Assembly: GCA_024742475.1 (NCBI GenBank)
Contig: JANSYI010000001.1
Location: forward strand, 434,001 to 498,000
Direction: 5' to 3'
Source: a bacterium
GTDB lineage: Bacteria > Myxococcota_A > Polyangia > Nannocystales > Nannocystaceae
Length of the DNA stretch: 64,000 nt
The first letter of the stretch is position 1; every line of letters starts with the position of its first letter. Position numbers and translations under genes: made by a program. This document shows positions 52,374-60,929 of this stretch, one piece after another. The notes under the pieces were generated by a model that was not told the origin of the DNA, made no database searches, and saw only the letters and a list, made by a program, of their open reading frames with translations.

Positions 52374-52838
52374 TCAGCTGAACAGGATCAGCGCCGTCGC
52401 CACGCACACGGGCTTCTCGGCGCCGTCCGCCTCGAAGCTCAGCCCGAAGCGGCCGAGCTGACCGCCGGCCTTCGGCTCGAGGCTCTCGAGCACGGCGGTG
52501 AGCCGAACCTTCGAGCCGACGGGGGTCACGGCCGGAAACCTCAGCTTGTCCAGGCCGTAGTTGATCATCGCGTCCACCGAGTCGACGACGAGCAAACGCT
52601 CGAAGAGCAAGACGGGGAGCAGGCTGAGGATCAGATAGCCGTGGGCGATCGGCCCTCCCCACGGGCCCTCGGCCGCGGCGCGCTCGGCATCGACGTGGAT
52701 CCACTGGTGATCACCCGTCGCGCCTGCAAACGCCTGGACCCGGGCGGCGTCGACCTCGACTGGCTCGCTTGGTCCGAGTTGCCGGCCGATGAGTTCACGC
52801 AGGCCGTCGACACCGTGCACACGAAACGGGGGGGTCAT
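52374..52838 (-). CDS. MaoC-family (hot-dog fold) dehydratase
   Basis: 154 residues from ATG MTPPFRVHGV. The hot-dog fold is recognised from the substrate motif FAGATGDHQWIHVD near residue 40, with active-site Asp and His, and PIAHGYLILSLLP near residue 67. Family members hydrate or dehydrate enoyl thioesters. Short and self-contained, as in (R)-specific enoyl-CoA hydratases. It is not inside either lipid operon but could supply (R)-3-hydroxyacyl groups. The downstream-strand partner is the CHAD region. Confidence 0.88.
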   Translation of the reverse strand: MTPPFRVHGVDGLRELIGRQLGPSEPVEVDAARVQAFAGATGDHQWIHVDAERAAAEGPWGGPIAHGYLILSLLPVLLFERLLVVDSVDAMINYGLDKLRFPAVTPVGSKVRLTAVLESLEPKAGGQLGRFGLSFEADGAEKPVCVATALILFS

Positions 52839-52869
52839 GCGTGCACCGTACCCGACGACACGCAGGCGT

Positions 52870-53247
52870 TCATACGCGCACGGTGATCGAGCCAACGGTG
52901 CTGCTGTCTCCGACCGACACGCGAACGAGGCAGAGCGCCCGCGGGGTGCCCATGCGCCGAAACAGCCGCATCGCCAAGACGAGCTGCTCGCCCTTGGCCT
53001 GAACCGTGTGATGAGGGAGCACGTCGACGATGAAGCCCGTGCTCATCGCCTCGCACCGCACGTCGGCGCTGTGCAGATTGGTGCCGCGAAGCGTCGCGAC
53101 GGCCATACCACCGCTGCGGATCGTGGCCGTGCTGAACGCCATCCCCTCGATGTGGGGCACCCCGCCGGCGCTCGATGGCCCACCCGAGCGGCGACGCAGG
53201 GCAGCAGTCAAGGAGAGCGCTCGATCGAGTGGGGGACGCTGGGCCAT
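52870..53247 (-). CDS. hypothetical protein
   Basis: 125 residues from ATG MAQRPPLDRA; the frame is open farther upstream, including a GTG at 53313 that would add 22 residues ending in a hydrophobic stretch (LGRALALTTVVMAQ), which could be a signal peptide. The body is strand-rich (ATLRGTNLHSADVRCEAMS, LCLVRVSVGDSSTV). No family recognised. It lies 32 bases beyond the MaoC gene start on the same strand. Confidence 0.45.
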   Translation of the reverse strand: MAQRPPLDRALSLTAALRRRSGGPSSAGGVPHIEGMAFSTATIRSGGMAVATLRGTNLHSADVRCEAMSTGFIVDVLPHHTVQAKGEQLVLAMRLFRRMGTPRALCLVRVSVGDSSTVGSITVRV

Positions 53248-53443
53248 CACGACGGTAGTGAGAGCAAGCGCCCGGCCAAGGTCACGAGACCTCGCCTGAG
53301 CACGTGAGATCACGCAGTTACCCGCCGGACGCGAAATCGCGCCGACACTCGCGCGGCGAGACGACGCCCCCGGGCGCGGTTGTGGAGGTGGCGACTCTAG
53401 GAGCCTGCGACATGTACCTGCGCCCGCTGGCGACGCGCCGATT

Positions 53444-54976
53444 TCACGCGGCGCCGACGGCTTTGCGCAGACCAGCGCCGAGGGCATCGACGTCGAGCGT
53501 GTCCAGAGCACCATCGACGCGGGCGCGCGCGTACTCGCCTTCGGCCGACGCCGAGCCCCGAAGCGTGCCGAGGGCAAACGCGAGGTTGGCCTCGCCGTCC
53601 TCCTCGAGCTCGCGTAGGGCGAACGCGCCGGCCTCGGACGCGTCTTGCAGATCGCCGAGGTTGTCCTGAAACGCGGCCAGTCGCTTGAGCAGCGGCTTGA
53701 CGTCGACCCGGAGCGCGGGCCGCAGGAACTCGACCGTGTAGCGCAGCCGCTTGCCGAGGATGCGCAGCTGGTGCGCGTCGTCCAGCAGATGCGTCGCGCG
53801 GAACGTCTGGACGCCCGCCTCGAACGCCGACAAGCGGGCCTCGAGCAGTGGGCCCATGTGGTCGGCCAGCGGCCCACAGGCATGCGAGGCGTTGGTGAAC
53901 TTGCGCTCGGCGGCCTCGGCCAGCTCGCTCCACCTGCTGCTGTCGAGGGCGTCGACCAGCTCGTTGCGCGCGCGACGACGTCGCAGCTCGAGCCGCTGCG
54001 CGAGCCCATCCCACCCCGCCTCGGGCTCGGGGCCGAAGCGCTGACGCCACGCGGGCAGGGCGAGCACGGAGACGTCGAGGTCGCGCACCGCACCGAGGCG
54101 GCGACCGAGCCAGCGAAAGCCGCGGCCGAGCAGCTTGCGGTCGGCCTCGGTGAACGCGGCGTCGAACACTCGAAGGGCCGTACGCAAGCGACGTGTCGCC
54201 ACCCGCATCTTGTGCAGGTGCTCGGTGTCGAGGCCGATGCGGGTGCCGGGCTCGTAGTTGCGAATCAGCTGGAGCTGCTGGCGACAGACGGCCCGGGCGG
54301 CCTCGGCCATGTCGGTGTCGGCATCGAAGGCGGCCGCCTCTGCGCTCCAGTCGTAGGCAGGCAGCGCGAGCAGCTCTCGCGCGCGGACGTACTTGCTGCG
54401 GCCCGACGCCTGCAGATCGAGCGCCGAGAACACCTCGGCCAACCTGTGCAGCGGGGCTTCGGACCCTTCGACCAGCTCCGCTTCGACCTCGACGAAGGCG
54501 CCCGCCTCTTCGTCGTCGCCGCCGAGGACCTTGACCGTGTCGACGCACACCTCGATCCGACTCCCATCGACGATGACGGTGTGCAGCGTCCGGTCGGTGT
54601 GCAGGCTGAGCACCGGGCCGGCCTCTTCGTCGAGGGCGACGCCGAGCATCTTTGCGAGGAGCTTGCGGAGGGTCCGGCCGGGGTCCCCCTTCTTGGAGAC
54701 CGGCGCGGTGAACTCGCTGCGACGCATGACGAGCCCCGACTCGATGGGCACGGGCTTGACGTCGACTTGTCGGCCGCTGCTCTTGGCGCGGACGCGAGCC
54801 GAGAGCCCCATGGAGACGAGCTCGGCGCCCGAGGTGTCGAGGTACGTGTCGCGCTGCTCGATCGACTCGGTGTCCACCAAGGTGCCAACGGCCACGAGGC
54901 GCTCGAGAAGCGCGTCGGGGTCGAACGAGGGGCCCGCGATCAGCTTGAGCTCGACTTCTTCCACTGGCCTGCGCAC
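53444..54976 (-). CDS. CYTH-CHAD domain protein
   Basis: 510 residues from the GTG at 54976. The N-terminal CYTH (triphosphate tunnel) domain, about residues 1-210, carries the ExExK motif as EVELKL near residue 7 and a later YLDTSG. The C-terminal CHAD domain, about 215-500, carries HLHKMRVATRRLRTALRVFD, with the conserved His/Lys/Arg, and HQLRILGKRLRYTVEFL near residue 410. Such proteins bind inorganic polyphosphate, often on polyphosphate granules; the CYTH half can hydrolyse triphosphates. The fused order CYTH-CHAD is common in bacteria. A methyltransferase lies upstream (65-base gap, same strand), and a Nudix gene is divergent from it. Confidence 0.92.
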   Translation of the reverse strand: MRRPVEEVELKLIAGPSFDPDALLERLVAVGTLVDTESIEQRDTYLDTSGAELVSMGLSARVRAKSSGRQVDVKPVPIESGLVMRRSEFTAPVSKKGDPGRTLRKLLAKMLGVALDEEAGPVLSLHTDRTLHTVIVDGSRIEVCVDTVKVLGGDDEEAGAFVEVEAELVEGSEAPLHRLAEVFSALDLQASGRSKYVRARELLALPAYDWSAEAAAFDADTDMAEAARAVCRQQLQLIRNYEPGTRIGLDTEHLHKMRVATRRLRTALRVFDAAFTEADRKLLGRGFRWLGRRLGAVRDLDVSVLALPAWRQRFGPEPEAGWDGLAQRLELRRRRARNELVDALDSSRWSELAEAAERKFTNASHACGPLADHMGPLLEARLSAFEAGVQTFRATHLLDDAHQLRILGKRLRYTVEFLRPALRVDVKPLLKRLAAFQDNLGDLQDASEAGAFALRELEEDGEANLAFALGTLRGSASAEGEYARARVDGALDTLDVDALGAGLRKAVGAA

Positions 54977-55041
54977 TTTGGAACCCCCGGCTGCCGTTGG
55001 CAAGAGGTCGCACGGGGCGCGGGCGGCCTTCTGCGCCCGGC

Positions 55042-55653
55042 TCAGGGGCTCACGCTGTAGACGTGAACCTTGCGTTTTCGGGCCCACGTCATGTCCAGCC
55101 GGAGAACGGAGTCGAGCGCGAACCCCGGAACGTCGCTGTCGAGTTCCTGCAATGTGATGAAGCGAACGACGCGGCCCAGGCCCTGCACGCGCCGCGCGAG
55201 CCGCTCGGTGAACGCGTAGGGGAAGGCGGTCGAGCAGGTGTACAGCACCGTCGCGTCGTGCAGCGCGGTCCGCAGCACGTCCTCGTTGCGAAGCTCGACC
55301 ACGCCGGGCCGCCACAGGCCCTCCGCCTCGCCCCGGCTCACCACGCCCACGGCGCGCTGATGGCGGTCCCGGGCCAGCTCCACCCCGACGGCTCGACCCA
55401 CCCCGGAGCGAAGGGCCGCGGCGACGACGACCTTGCCGACCCCGCTGCCGAGGTCGACGAACACGTCCTTGCGTTGGAGCTCGAGCGCGTCGATGAGCTG
55501 GACCGTCGCCGCGGGCATGATCTCGCCGTAGGTCGGGCTGCTCTTGACCCGCTCGACCCGCCGCTCCTCTCGCTCGGCGATCTCGAACCCGTCGACGTCC
55601 CGATACAGCCGGCGCAAGGTGGCGCGGACGCGCGCCGAGTCGGTGGAGGACAC
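55042..55653 (-). CDS. DOT1-like SAM-dependent methyltransferase
   Basis: 203 residues from the GTG at 55653; an earlier in-frame start gives a longer unsupported leader. Class I methyltransferase fold. The motif YGEIMPAATVQLIDALELQ followed by VFVDLGSGVGKVVVAAAL resembles the DOT1/histone-Lys methyltransferase group, in which the glycine-rich loop binds S-adenosylmethionine (near residue 65). A post-loop VVELRNEDVL and VRFITLQELD are in place. Bacterial DOT1-like proteins are uncommon and their substrates are mostly unknown. It stands 65 bases from the CYTH-CHAD gene on the same strand and 60 bases from the divergent Nudix gene. Confidence 0.8.
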   Translation of the reverse strand: MSSTDSARVRATLRRLYRDVDGFEIAEREERRVERVKSSPTYGEIMPAATVQLIDALELQRKDVFVDLGSGVGKVVVAAALRSGVGRAVGVELARDRHQRAVGVVSRGEAEGLWRPGVVELRNEDVLRTALHDATVLYTCSTAFPYAFTERLARRVQGLGRVVRFITLQELDSDVPGFALDSVLRLDMTWARKRKVHVYSVSP

Positions 55654-55713
55654 GCTGCACGTGTAGCAGACGGCATGGTCAGCGCGCGCGCCTATCGATA
55701 CACTCGGGAGCCG

Positions 55714-56172
55714 ATGCCAAAGGTGAGCGCGGGCCTGTTGATGTGGCGAATGCGCGACAGCGGGATCGAGTTCCTCCTCGCTCACCCCGGCGGCCCCTAC
55801 TTCTCACGCAAAGACGCCGGCGCGTGGACGCTGCCCAAGGGCGCGGTCGAACCGGGCGAGACGCCGCTGCAGGCGGCGAAGCGCGAGTTTCGAGAGGAGA
55901 CCGGCTTCGACTACGGCCAGGGCCCGTTCTTGGAGCTGGGGACGATCCGCCAGCGAAGCGGAAAGATCGTGCACGGGTGGGCATTCGAAGGCGACGCCGA
56001 CCCAGCCGACCTTCGAAGCGAGACGTTCGAGATCGAGTGGCCACCCCGCTCGGGCAAACGACGGATCTACCCCGAAGTCGACCGAGTCGCGTTCTACCGC
56101 CCCGAGGTCGCGCGCATGAAGATGATCGAGGCGCAGGTGCCGTTCATCGATCGCGTGCTCGCGACGCGATAG
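55714..56172 (+). CDS. Nudix hydrolase
   Basis: 152 residues from ATG MPKVSAGLLM. The Nudix box GAVEPGETPLQAAKREFREETGF near residues 45-67 carries the conserved Gly, Glu and REx2EE residues for Mg2+ and pyrophosphate hydrolysis. Full single-domain length. Substrate (nucleoside diphosphate derivative, dinucleoside polyphosphate or diphosphoinositol-like) not readable. Divergent from the DOT1-like methyltransferase with 60 bases between the starts; the CYTH-CHAD protein next door makes polyphosphate or nucleotide polyphosphates attractive, but this is inference. Confidence 0.92.
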   Translation: MPKVSAGLLMWRMRDSGIEFLLAHPGGPYFSRKDAGAWTLPKGAVEPGETPLQAAKREFREETGFDYGQGPFLELGTIRQRSGKIVHGWAFEGDADPADLRSETFEIEWPPRSGKRRIYPEVDRVAFYRPEVARMKMIEAQVPFIDRVLATR

Positions 56173-56175
56173 CGC

Positions 56176-57159
56176 TCACAGCCCCGCGATCCAGCCGCGC
56201 AGCAGCTCGACCGCTTCGGCGTCGCGGCGGTCGATGCCCAGCGGAGGCATGTCGCCCACCTCGGGGTCCTCGGTCTCGCCGGAGAAGGCCTGAAAGATGA
56301 TGCTGCCGGCGGGGTCGCCGGGGATGATGCGGACGCCGGCGGCCATGGCTGAGCTCTCGGTCTCGACGTCGATGACGTTGGCCAGCGCGACGTCGGGGCG
56401 CAGGTCGAACGCGCTGGCCGGCCCGTCGCTGCCGTTGTGGCAGTGGGTGCACTGACCGACGAAGAGCCCGAGCACGGCGTCGGTGGTGGGGTCGCCCGCG
56501 TCGATGTCACCCGCGGGCGCGTTGGGCTGAGAGAACGACGCCTCGAGGTCGTCCATCGCGGGGCCGAGCTGAAAGGACTCGAAGCCGAGCGCAAAGACCG
56601 GGGCGCTCTCGTGGCACTCGCGGCACTCGAGGCGCGCGGGGATGGTGTGCGCGAGCGGGCCATCGTCGGTCTGCACGGTGACCTCGGTGCTGAAGGTGAT
56701 GTCGAGCTTCTGGGCGGAGCGCCCCTCGGCGTCCCAGGCGTAGTCTTCGTAGCCCCAGCCGCCGTCTTCCTCGACGTGCATCACGCGGGTCTCCACCGGG
56801 ATGAACCGACCGTCGCGCGGATAGCCGAACGTCTTGAAGAACACGGTGCCGGGCGGGAACTGCCAGTGCTCGCTCGAGTTGTCGACGACCGCGCCCTCGG
56901 GCAGCACGAGGTGCCGATGCTTCTCGCTGCCGCTGGACCACAGGGGCCACCGCGGCTCGTACGGCACCGCGCGGTCGGGGACGGAGGTGGGATCGCCAGG
57001 CTCCGCGTAGAGGCCGACGTCGTCGAAGTCGTCGGGCAGGGGCTGCAGCGGATCCGCGAGCCAGGAGCCAGGTGGGATTTGTCCTACATCATCCTCCACA
57101 CCGGGAGAACAGCCGAGAAGCGCCCCGCAGAGGGCGGCGAGGGCACATCGATGCGCCAT
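56176..57159 (-). CDS. dihaem cytochrome-type lipoprotein
   Basis: 327 residues from ATG MAHRCALAALCGALLGC (Cys17). Contains CRECHES near residue 187 and CTHCHNG near residue 235 for c-type haem. The domain resembles the PSCyt/SO_0930 type used in myxobacterial and planctomycete surface oxidation (WQFPPGTVFFKTFGYP, RFIPVETRVMHVEE). The C-terminus has RIIPGDPAGSIIFQAF and MPPLGID, as in other haem modules at 5567-6676. Periplasmic/surface lipid-anchored. It converges with the Nudix gene, with three bases between stops. Confidence 0.87.
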   Translation of the reverse strand: MAHRCALAALCGALLGCSPGVEDDVGQIPPGSWLADPLQPLPDDFDDVGLYAEPGDPTSVPDRAVPYEPRWPLWSSGSEKHRHLVLPEGAVVDNSSEHWQFPPGTVFFKTFGYPRDGRFIPVETRVMHVEEDGGWGYEDYAWDAEGRSAQKLDITFSTEVTVQTDDGPLAHTIPARLECRECHESAPVFALGFESFQLGPAMDDLEASFSQPNAPAGDIDAGDPTTDAVLGLFVGQCTHCHNGSDGPASAFDLRPDVALANVIDVETESSAMAAGVRIIPGDPAGSIIFQAFSGETEDPEVGDMPPLGIDRRDAEAVELLRGWIAGL

Positions 57160-57236
57160 GGCCGTGCAGGGTAGCAGCAACGGGAACCTCCGCGGTCGCC
57201 CTCCGCACACCTTCTCCGGATCGAAGGTCACCGCCC

Positions 57237-58304
57237 GTGAACGCCAAGCTCTCCTCCGCACTGCTCGCCTCCTCTCTTCTCGCGTTGCTCGCAGGCTGCG
57301 ACACCGACCCTCAGGGTCGACAAGCCGCCGCATTCGAAGGCTCTTGCGTCGGCTTCTGCGGAGGTGAGGCGCCCACGGGCTGCTTCTGCGACGCCGACTG
57401 CATGGAGAACGGCGACTGCTGTCCCGACGCCGCCCGAGAGTGCACCGTGGTCGCCAACGAAGAAGAGTGCGGCGATCACGACAGCACCGGTGACGACGAT
57501 TCCGGCGACGCCGACGCCGACGCCGACGACGATCCCGATCCCAACGACCTGTGCTTCCTCGGGCCCGACCGTGACAACAGCGTGTGCGTCCCGCTCGCCT
57601 TCCCCGGCTCGCCCTCCGGCTACAACTACCCCTCGCCGCTCAACAACAACTACCGCAAACCCGTCGCGTACATCGACCTCGACCAGGTCGACGAGAGCAC
57701 CAAGATCGCGCCGAACTTCTCGCTCGGCGAGATCGCCACGCGAGTCAAGGGTCGCTACGCGGTCGTGCAGCCGCACGCGGTCGAGCGGCTGCAGGCGATG
57801 CGCGACGCAGCCGGCGGCCTGCGCATCAACTCGGGCTACCGGTCCCCCTCGTACAACTCCGGCGTCGGCGGTGCCACGCGCTCGCGCCACATGTACGGCG
57901 ACGCGTTCGACATCAAGCCGCTGTCCACCAGCATCAACGCACTCGAGGGGGTGTGCACCAGCAACGGGGGCAAGCTCGTCGAGTACAACAGCCACGTCCA
58001 TTGCGACTGGCGCTTCGATCCCCAAGACCAAAAGCTCTTCGGCGCCGCCGCCATCGCGCCCGGCACCTATCCCGACGACTTCGCGGTCGACGAGTACAGC
58101 GCGAGCATTCAGCGCAGCGAGGGCGTGCTCAGTGCCCCCGCCCAAGGCTTCGACGAGGGCGAGCCCGTCCGCCGCTGGACCGCCTTCGACGCCAGCGGTG
58201 ACATCGTCGCCGAGCTCACGGGCGAGACCTTCACCCCGCCCGCCGACGCAGCGTCGGTGAGCGTCGACGTCGGCCGCGTCGTCGAAGTCACCGCCGAGCT
58301 GTAG
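57237..58304 (+). CDS. lipoprotein with somatomedin-B-like module and M15-type peptidase domain
   Basis: 355 residues from the GTG at 57237, giving a lipobox (LLALLAGC, Cys21). Residues 36-70 contain a somatomedin-B-like module (CVGFCGGEAP, CFCDADC, GDCCPDA). An Asp-rich linker (about 85-105) is followed by a D-Ala-D-Ala carboxypeptidase-like M15 domain at 125-270: RINSGYRSP near residue 201, metal site SRHMYGDAFDI near residue 220 (His and Asp) and the second His in SHVHCDW near residue 255. Predicted zinc peptidase acting on peptidoglycan peptides, anchored in the envelope. Its Cys module is shared with the gene at 8523-9104. Confidence 0.87.
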   Translation: MNAKLSSALLASSLLALLAGCDTDPQGRQAAAFEGSCVGFCGGEAPTGCFCDADCMENGDCCPDAARECTVVANEEECGDHDSTGDDDSGDADADADDDPDPNDLCFLGPDRDNSVCVPLAFPGSPSGYNYPSPLNNNYRKPVAYIDLDQVDESTKIAPNFSLGEIATRVKGRYAVVQPHAVERLQAMRDAAGGLRINSGYRSPSYNSGVGGATRSRHMYGDAFDIKPLSTSINALEGVCTSNGGKLVEYNSHVHCDWRFDPQDQKLFGAAAIAPGTYPDDFAVDEYSASIQRSEGVLSAPAQGFDEGEPVRRWTAFDASGDIVAELTGETFTPPADAASVSVDVGRVVEVTAEL

Positions 58305-58325
58305 CGAGCTTGGCTCCGGCCCCGC

Positions 58326-58967
58326 TCATCGTTTCTCGGCTTGGCGGCGGAGCCAGGCCGTCGCGACCCCCACGAAGGATTGCAGCCGACCGCGTCCGTC
58401 GGGTGTCTCCAACGCTACGACTCGCTCCTCGAGTTGGCGTCGGGTCCGCGACGTCCCCTTCTGGGTGGCCCACCGGTGCACTTCCTCGAGCACCGCCGCT
58501 CTGGCGGCCCGCAACCGCGGAAGGTTCAGATTGAGCAGGCTCAGGTCCTCGGTCGCTCGTCGGTCATCGCGGTCCGTGGCGACCGCCTCTCCCCGGGGGG
58601 TGAAGCGGACGCGCCGCTCGCAGTCCGGGGATCGTGGATCGAGCGAAATGGGGCGGTCCCCTTTCGCGGTGTCGCAATGCTGCTGCTGCGCGGCCTGCCC
58701 CTCGCCCCCCAGGCACGCGGCGAGTAGGTTCGCGTAGTCGAGCTCGGGATGGGCGCCTCGCGGAGCCCAGTGTTCGATTTTCATGCCCCGGAACTCGTCT
58801 CGGATTCGACGCATGCAGTAGCAGCAAAGGTGTCCCTGCTCGGCGAGGAGTGCGGCTCGGAGAGCCTCCTTGGCCTCTTTGGGACACTCATCGAATCGCG
58901 GACGAGGCTTCTGCTTGCGGAACCTCAACCAGGCTGCCGGTTGCCCCCCCTTGTCGATTCGCCGCAT
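58326..58967 (-). CDS. ptuB: HNH nuclease of Septu type (PtuB-like)
   Basis: 213 residues. Matches the TIGR02646-like HNH family: HLCCYCMRRI near residue 46 (Cys pair for zinc), KIEHWAPRGAHPELDYANLLAAC near residue 63, with the catalytic His of EHW and the Asn, then HCDTAKGDRPI near residue 97, replacing the usual CNxxKGD with His-Cys-Asp. It should cut DNA (or tRNA-like RNA) when activated by its ATPase partner. The start overlaps the stop of the ATPase gene by one base, so both come from one message. Together they form a type I Septu antiphage module by order and family. Confidence 0.88.
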   Translation of the reverse strand: MRRIDKGGQPAAWLRFRKQKPRPRFDECPKEAKEALRAALLAEQGHLCCYCMRRIRDEFRGMKIEHWAPRGAHPELDYANLLAACLGGEGQAAQQQHCDTAKGDRPISLDPRSPDCERRVRFTPRGEAVATDRDDRRATEDLSLLNLNLPRLRAARAAVLEEVHRWATQKGTSRTRRQLEERVVALETPDGRGRLQSFVGVATAWLRRQAEKR

Positions 58968-60208
58968 CAGGCCCCGCGCAGCATCAGCGCGGTCCGCAGA
59001 CGAACGACCTCGCGGTCATCGTCCCCGAATCGAGCCGCGAGCTTCTCGACCGCTGCCTCGGCCTCCTCGTCGGAGCCAACCTCCACGAGTCGCGCAGCCT
59101 CATCCAGCTCGCTCTCTGTCGCCGGATCTCGAGCGGTCGCCCCCATGACTTCCTCCAAAATCGCGTTGGAGTCGCGCCCCTTCGTGGGATGGCTTGCGGG
59201 ATAGATGTTGAAGTCTTCGAGTACGAAAAGGCTCTCGACATCCACCGATCCGACCACTTGGGGCGAGTGGGTTGTCACGACGAATTGGCAGCTTGGGAAC
59301 GCGCTCAGGAGCCGAGGAAGGACGCTTCGTTGCCACTTCGGGTGAAGGTGAAGCTCGATCTCGTCGATGACCACGGTCGCGACGCGCGCCTTCATCGGAG
59401 CGTCGAAGCCATACTGCAAAAGCGCAAGCCGTCGCGAGATGGTCATCGCGAGCACGATCAGAGACCTCTCGCCATCGGACAGCATGTCCGCGGACAAGAC
59501 TTGTCCAGCCTTGTCGAAGACGAGTTGAGAGCGCCCACGACCGACGGGTCGGGACCGGTCAATCCTGGGCGAGGAAAGCCCGGGAACCATGCGCTCGATG
59601 CTCTTCCGAACGAACTCGAGCGCGGGGTCTGCAGCATGTAGGTCCTGCTGCTCGACGCGCCGCTGGTTCTCCAGGTCCTCCTGACTCCGGAACCAGCCCT
59701 CGCAGAACTCGAAAGGAGTGGAGTTGCCTTGAACGTCATCGAACGCGGGATGGCGCGACCTGCCAAACATCCTCCCAGAAGAGGGCTCGCGTCCATCTGC
59801 GGTCCTCGGGCGCGGTGTGAACAGCGCCTGACGCCCGACGGGGAAGCAGATCACGAGCGGCGCATCCGTATCGGACGCTGCCTCGACAGCGTCCGGGTCA
59901 CGAGGCTGTAGCAGCCCGACCTCTGGATGCCACATCACAACGAGCGAGTGAGGACCATACTCGAGGGTGCAAGTTGCCCTGCCGGCTCCGGCACGCACGT
60001 CCTCTCCAGCGAGAAGGTCCCGTTTCGAGAGATAGCTCCATCCGAAACGCCGATCCGCAGCGGCCACGCTACAGATCTCGAGCGCGCGGACGATCGAGCT
60101 CTTCCCGCTGCCGTTGACCCCGATCAAGACCGTCAGCTGACGGTTCAGGTCGAGTTCGAGTTCCTTGAACCCGCGGAAGTCCTTCAGGCGTAGCGTCTGA
60201 ATCCACAT
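58967..60208 (-). CDS. ptuA: AAA ATPase of Septu type (PtuA-like)
   Basis: 413 residues from ATG MWIQTLRLKD. SMC/RecF/ABC-type ATPase: Walker A GVNGSGKSS at residues 29-37, family signature LSDGERS near residue 248, Walker B VVIDEIELHLHP near residue 282 and the switch His in TTHSPQVV near residue 311. A helical insert lies between the two halves. Typical of PtuA-type proteins that oligomerise and hold the HNH partner. Downstream, the HNH gene overlaps by one base. The upstream region 60209-60328 would hold the promoter of this defence pair. Related families (RecF-like repair ATPases, retron ATPases) are the alternatives. Confidence 0.88.
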   Translation of the reverse strand: MWIQTLRLKDFRGFKELELDLNRQLTVLIGVNGSGKSSIVRALEICSVAAADRRFGWSYLSKRDLLAGEDVRAGAGRATCTLEYGPHSLVVMWHPEVGLLQPRDPDAVEAASDTDAPLVICFPVGRQALFTPRPRTADGREPSSGRMFGRSRHPAFDDVQGNSTPFEFCEGWFRSQEDLENQRRVEQQDLHAADPALEFVRKSIERMVPGLSSPRIDRSRPVGRGRSQLVFDKAGQVLSADMLSDGERSLIVLAMTISRRLALLQYGFDAPMKARVATVVIDEIELHLHPKWQRSVLPRLLSAFPSCQFVVTTHSPQVVGSVDVESLFVLEDFNIYPASHPTKGRDSNAILEEVMGATARDPATESELDEAARLVEVGSDEEAEAAVEKLAARFGDDDREVVRLRTALMLRGA

Positions 60209-60328
60209 GGGCTGCCTTTGCAGTATGGCATAGGGTCTCGGCGCCCTGGCCCGCGGCCGCTCCGATCTGAACGCCGGCCCATATGCGCAGTCGCGCGCCG
60301 CGGCGTTCGGCGCTACGGTTGCTCCGCG

Positions 60329-60865
60329 ATGGTCAGGATGATCGTGCTCACAGGGCTCCTTGCACTCTCTGCGTGCATCGTTGGCGATGACGACGAGAAC
60401 CCGCCGCCGACGATGAGTGGTGGCACCACGTCGGAGGCGCCCGTGGATCCGACGAGCCCCAGCTCGACGACCGCCGCACCACTGAGCGTCTGCGAGATGT
60501 TCGAGGCGTGCACGTCGGCGTGTGCCGAGCTCGACGTCGGCGCGCAGACTCAGACGGTGCGGCGAGACTGCCTCGCCCTGTGCCCGCCGCCGGACTTCGG
60601 CATGAACGCTGCGTCTGTGACCCAGTGGGGAGAGACGTGTGCAGGGCTGTTTCCGCCCGAGGGGGTCTCGAGCAGCGGCGGGGGCTCATCGGGAGACACC
60701 TCGACCGGCACGGCCGATACGGGGACGGACGGTGACACCACGGGCGGCGCGCGACTGCAGCGCTCGCTGGATTCGGTCGTCGGGCACGTCCCCTCCGAAG
60801 ACGAGCCGACCTGCACCGAGTGGACGTTGGCCTGCACGGCGTTCGAAGACGCCGCGCAGGGGTGA
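60329..60865 (+). CDS. small lipoprotein, Ser/Thr/Gly-rich
   Basis: 178 residues from ATG MVRMIVLTGLLALSAC (Cys16). After a Pro/Thr/Ser stretch there is a short Cys-rich core (CEMFEACTSACAELD, CLALCPPPDFG, ETCAGLF), then a Gly/Thr linker (SGDTSTGTADTGTDGDTTGG) and a second pair of Cys (CTEWTLACTAF). Surface-attached lipoprotein of unknown function. Divergent from the ATPase of the defence pair with 120 bases between the starts, so a shared promoter region is possible but a functional link is not shown. Confidence 0.75.
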   Translation: MVRMIVLTGLLALSACIVGDDDENPPPTMSGGTTSEAPVDPTSPSSTTAAPLSVCEMFEACTSACAELDVGAQTQTVRRDCLALCPPPDFGMNAASVTQWGETCAGLFPPEGVSSSGGGSSGDTSTGTADTGTDGDTTGGARLQRSLDSVVGHVPSEDEPTCTEWTLACTAFEDAAQG

Positions 60866-60929
60866 GCGCCTCGCCTCGTCACCTCGGGGGTGGTGCGGCT
60901 GCCGCCGCGCGCTACACTCCCGGCTTCCG

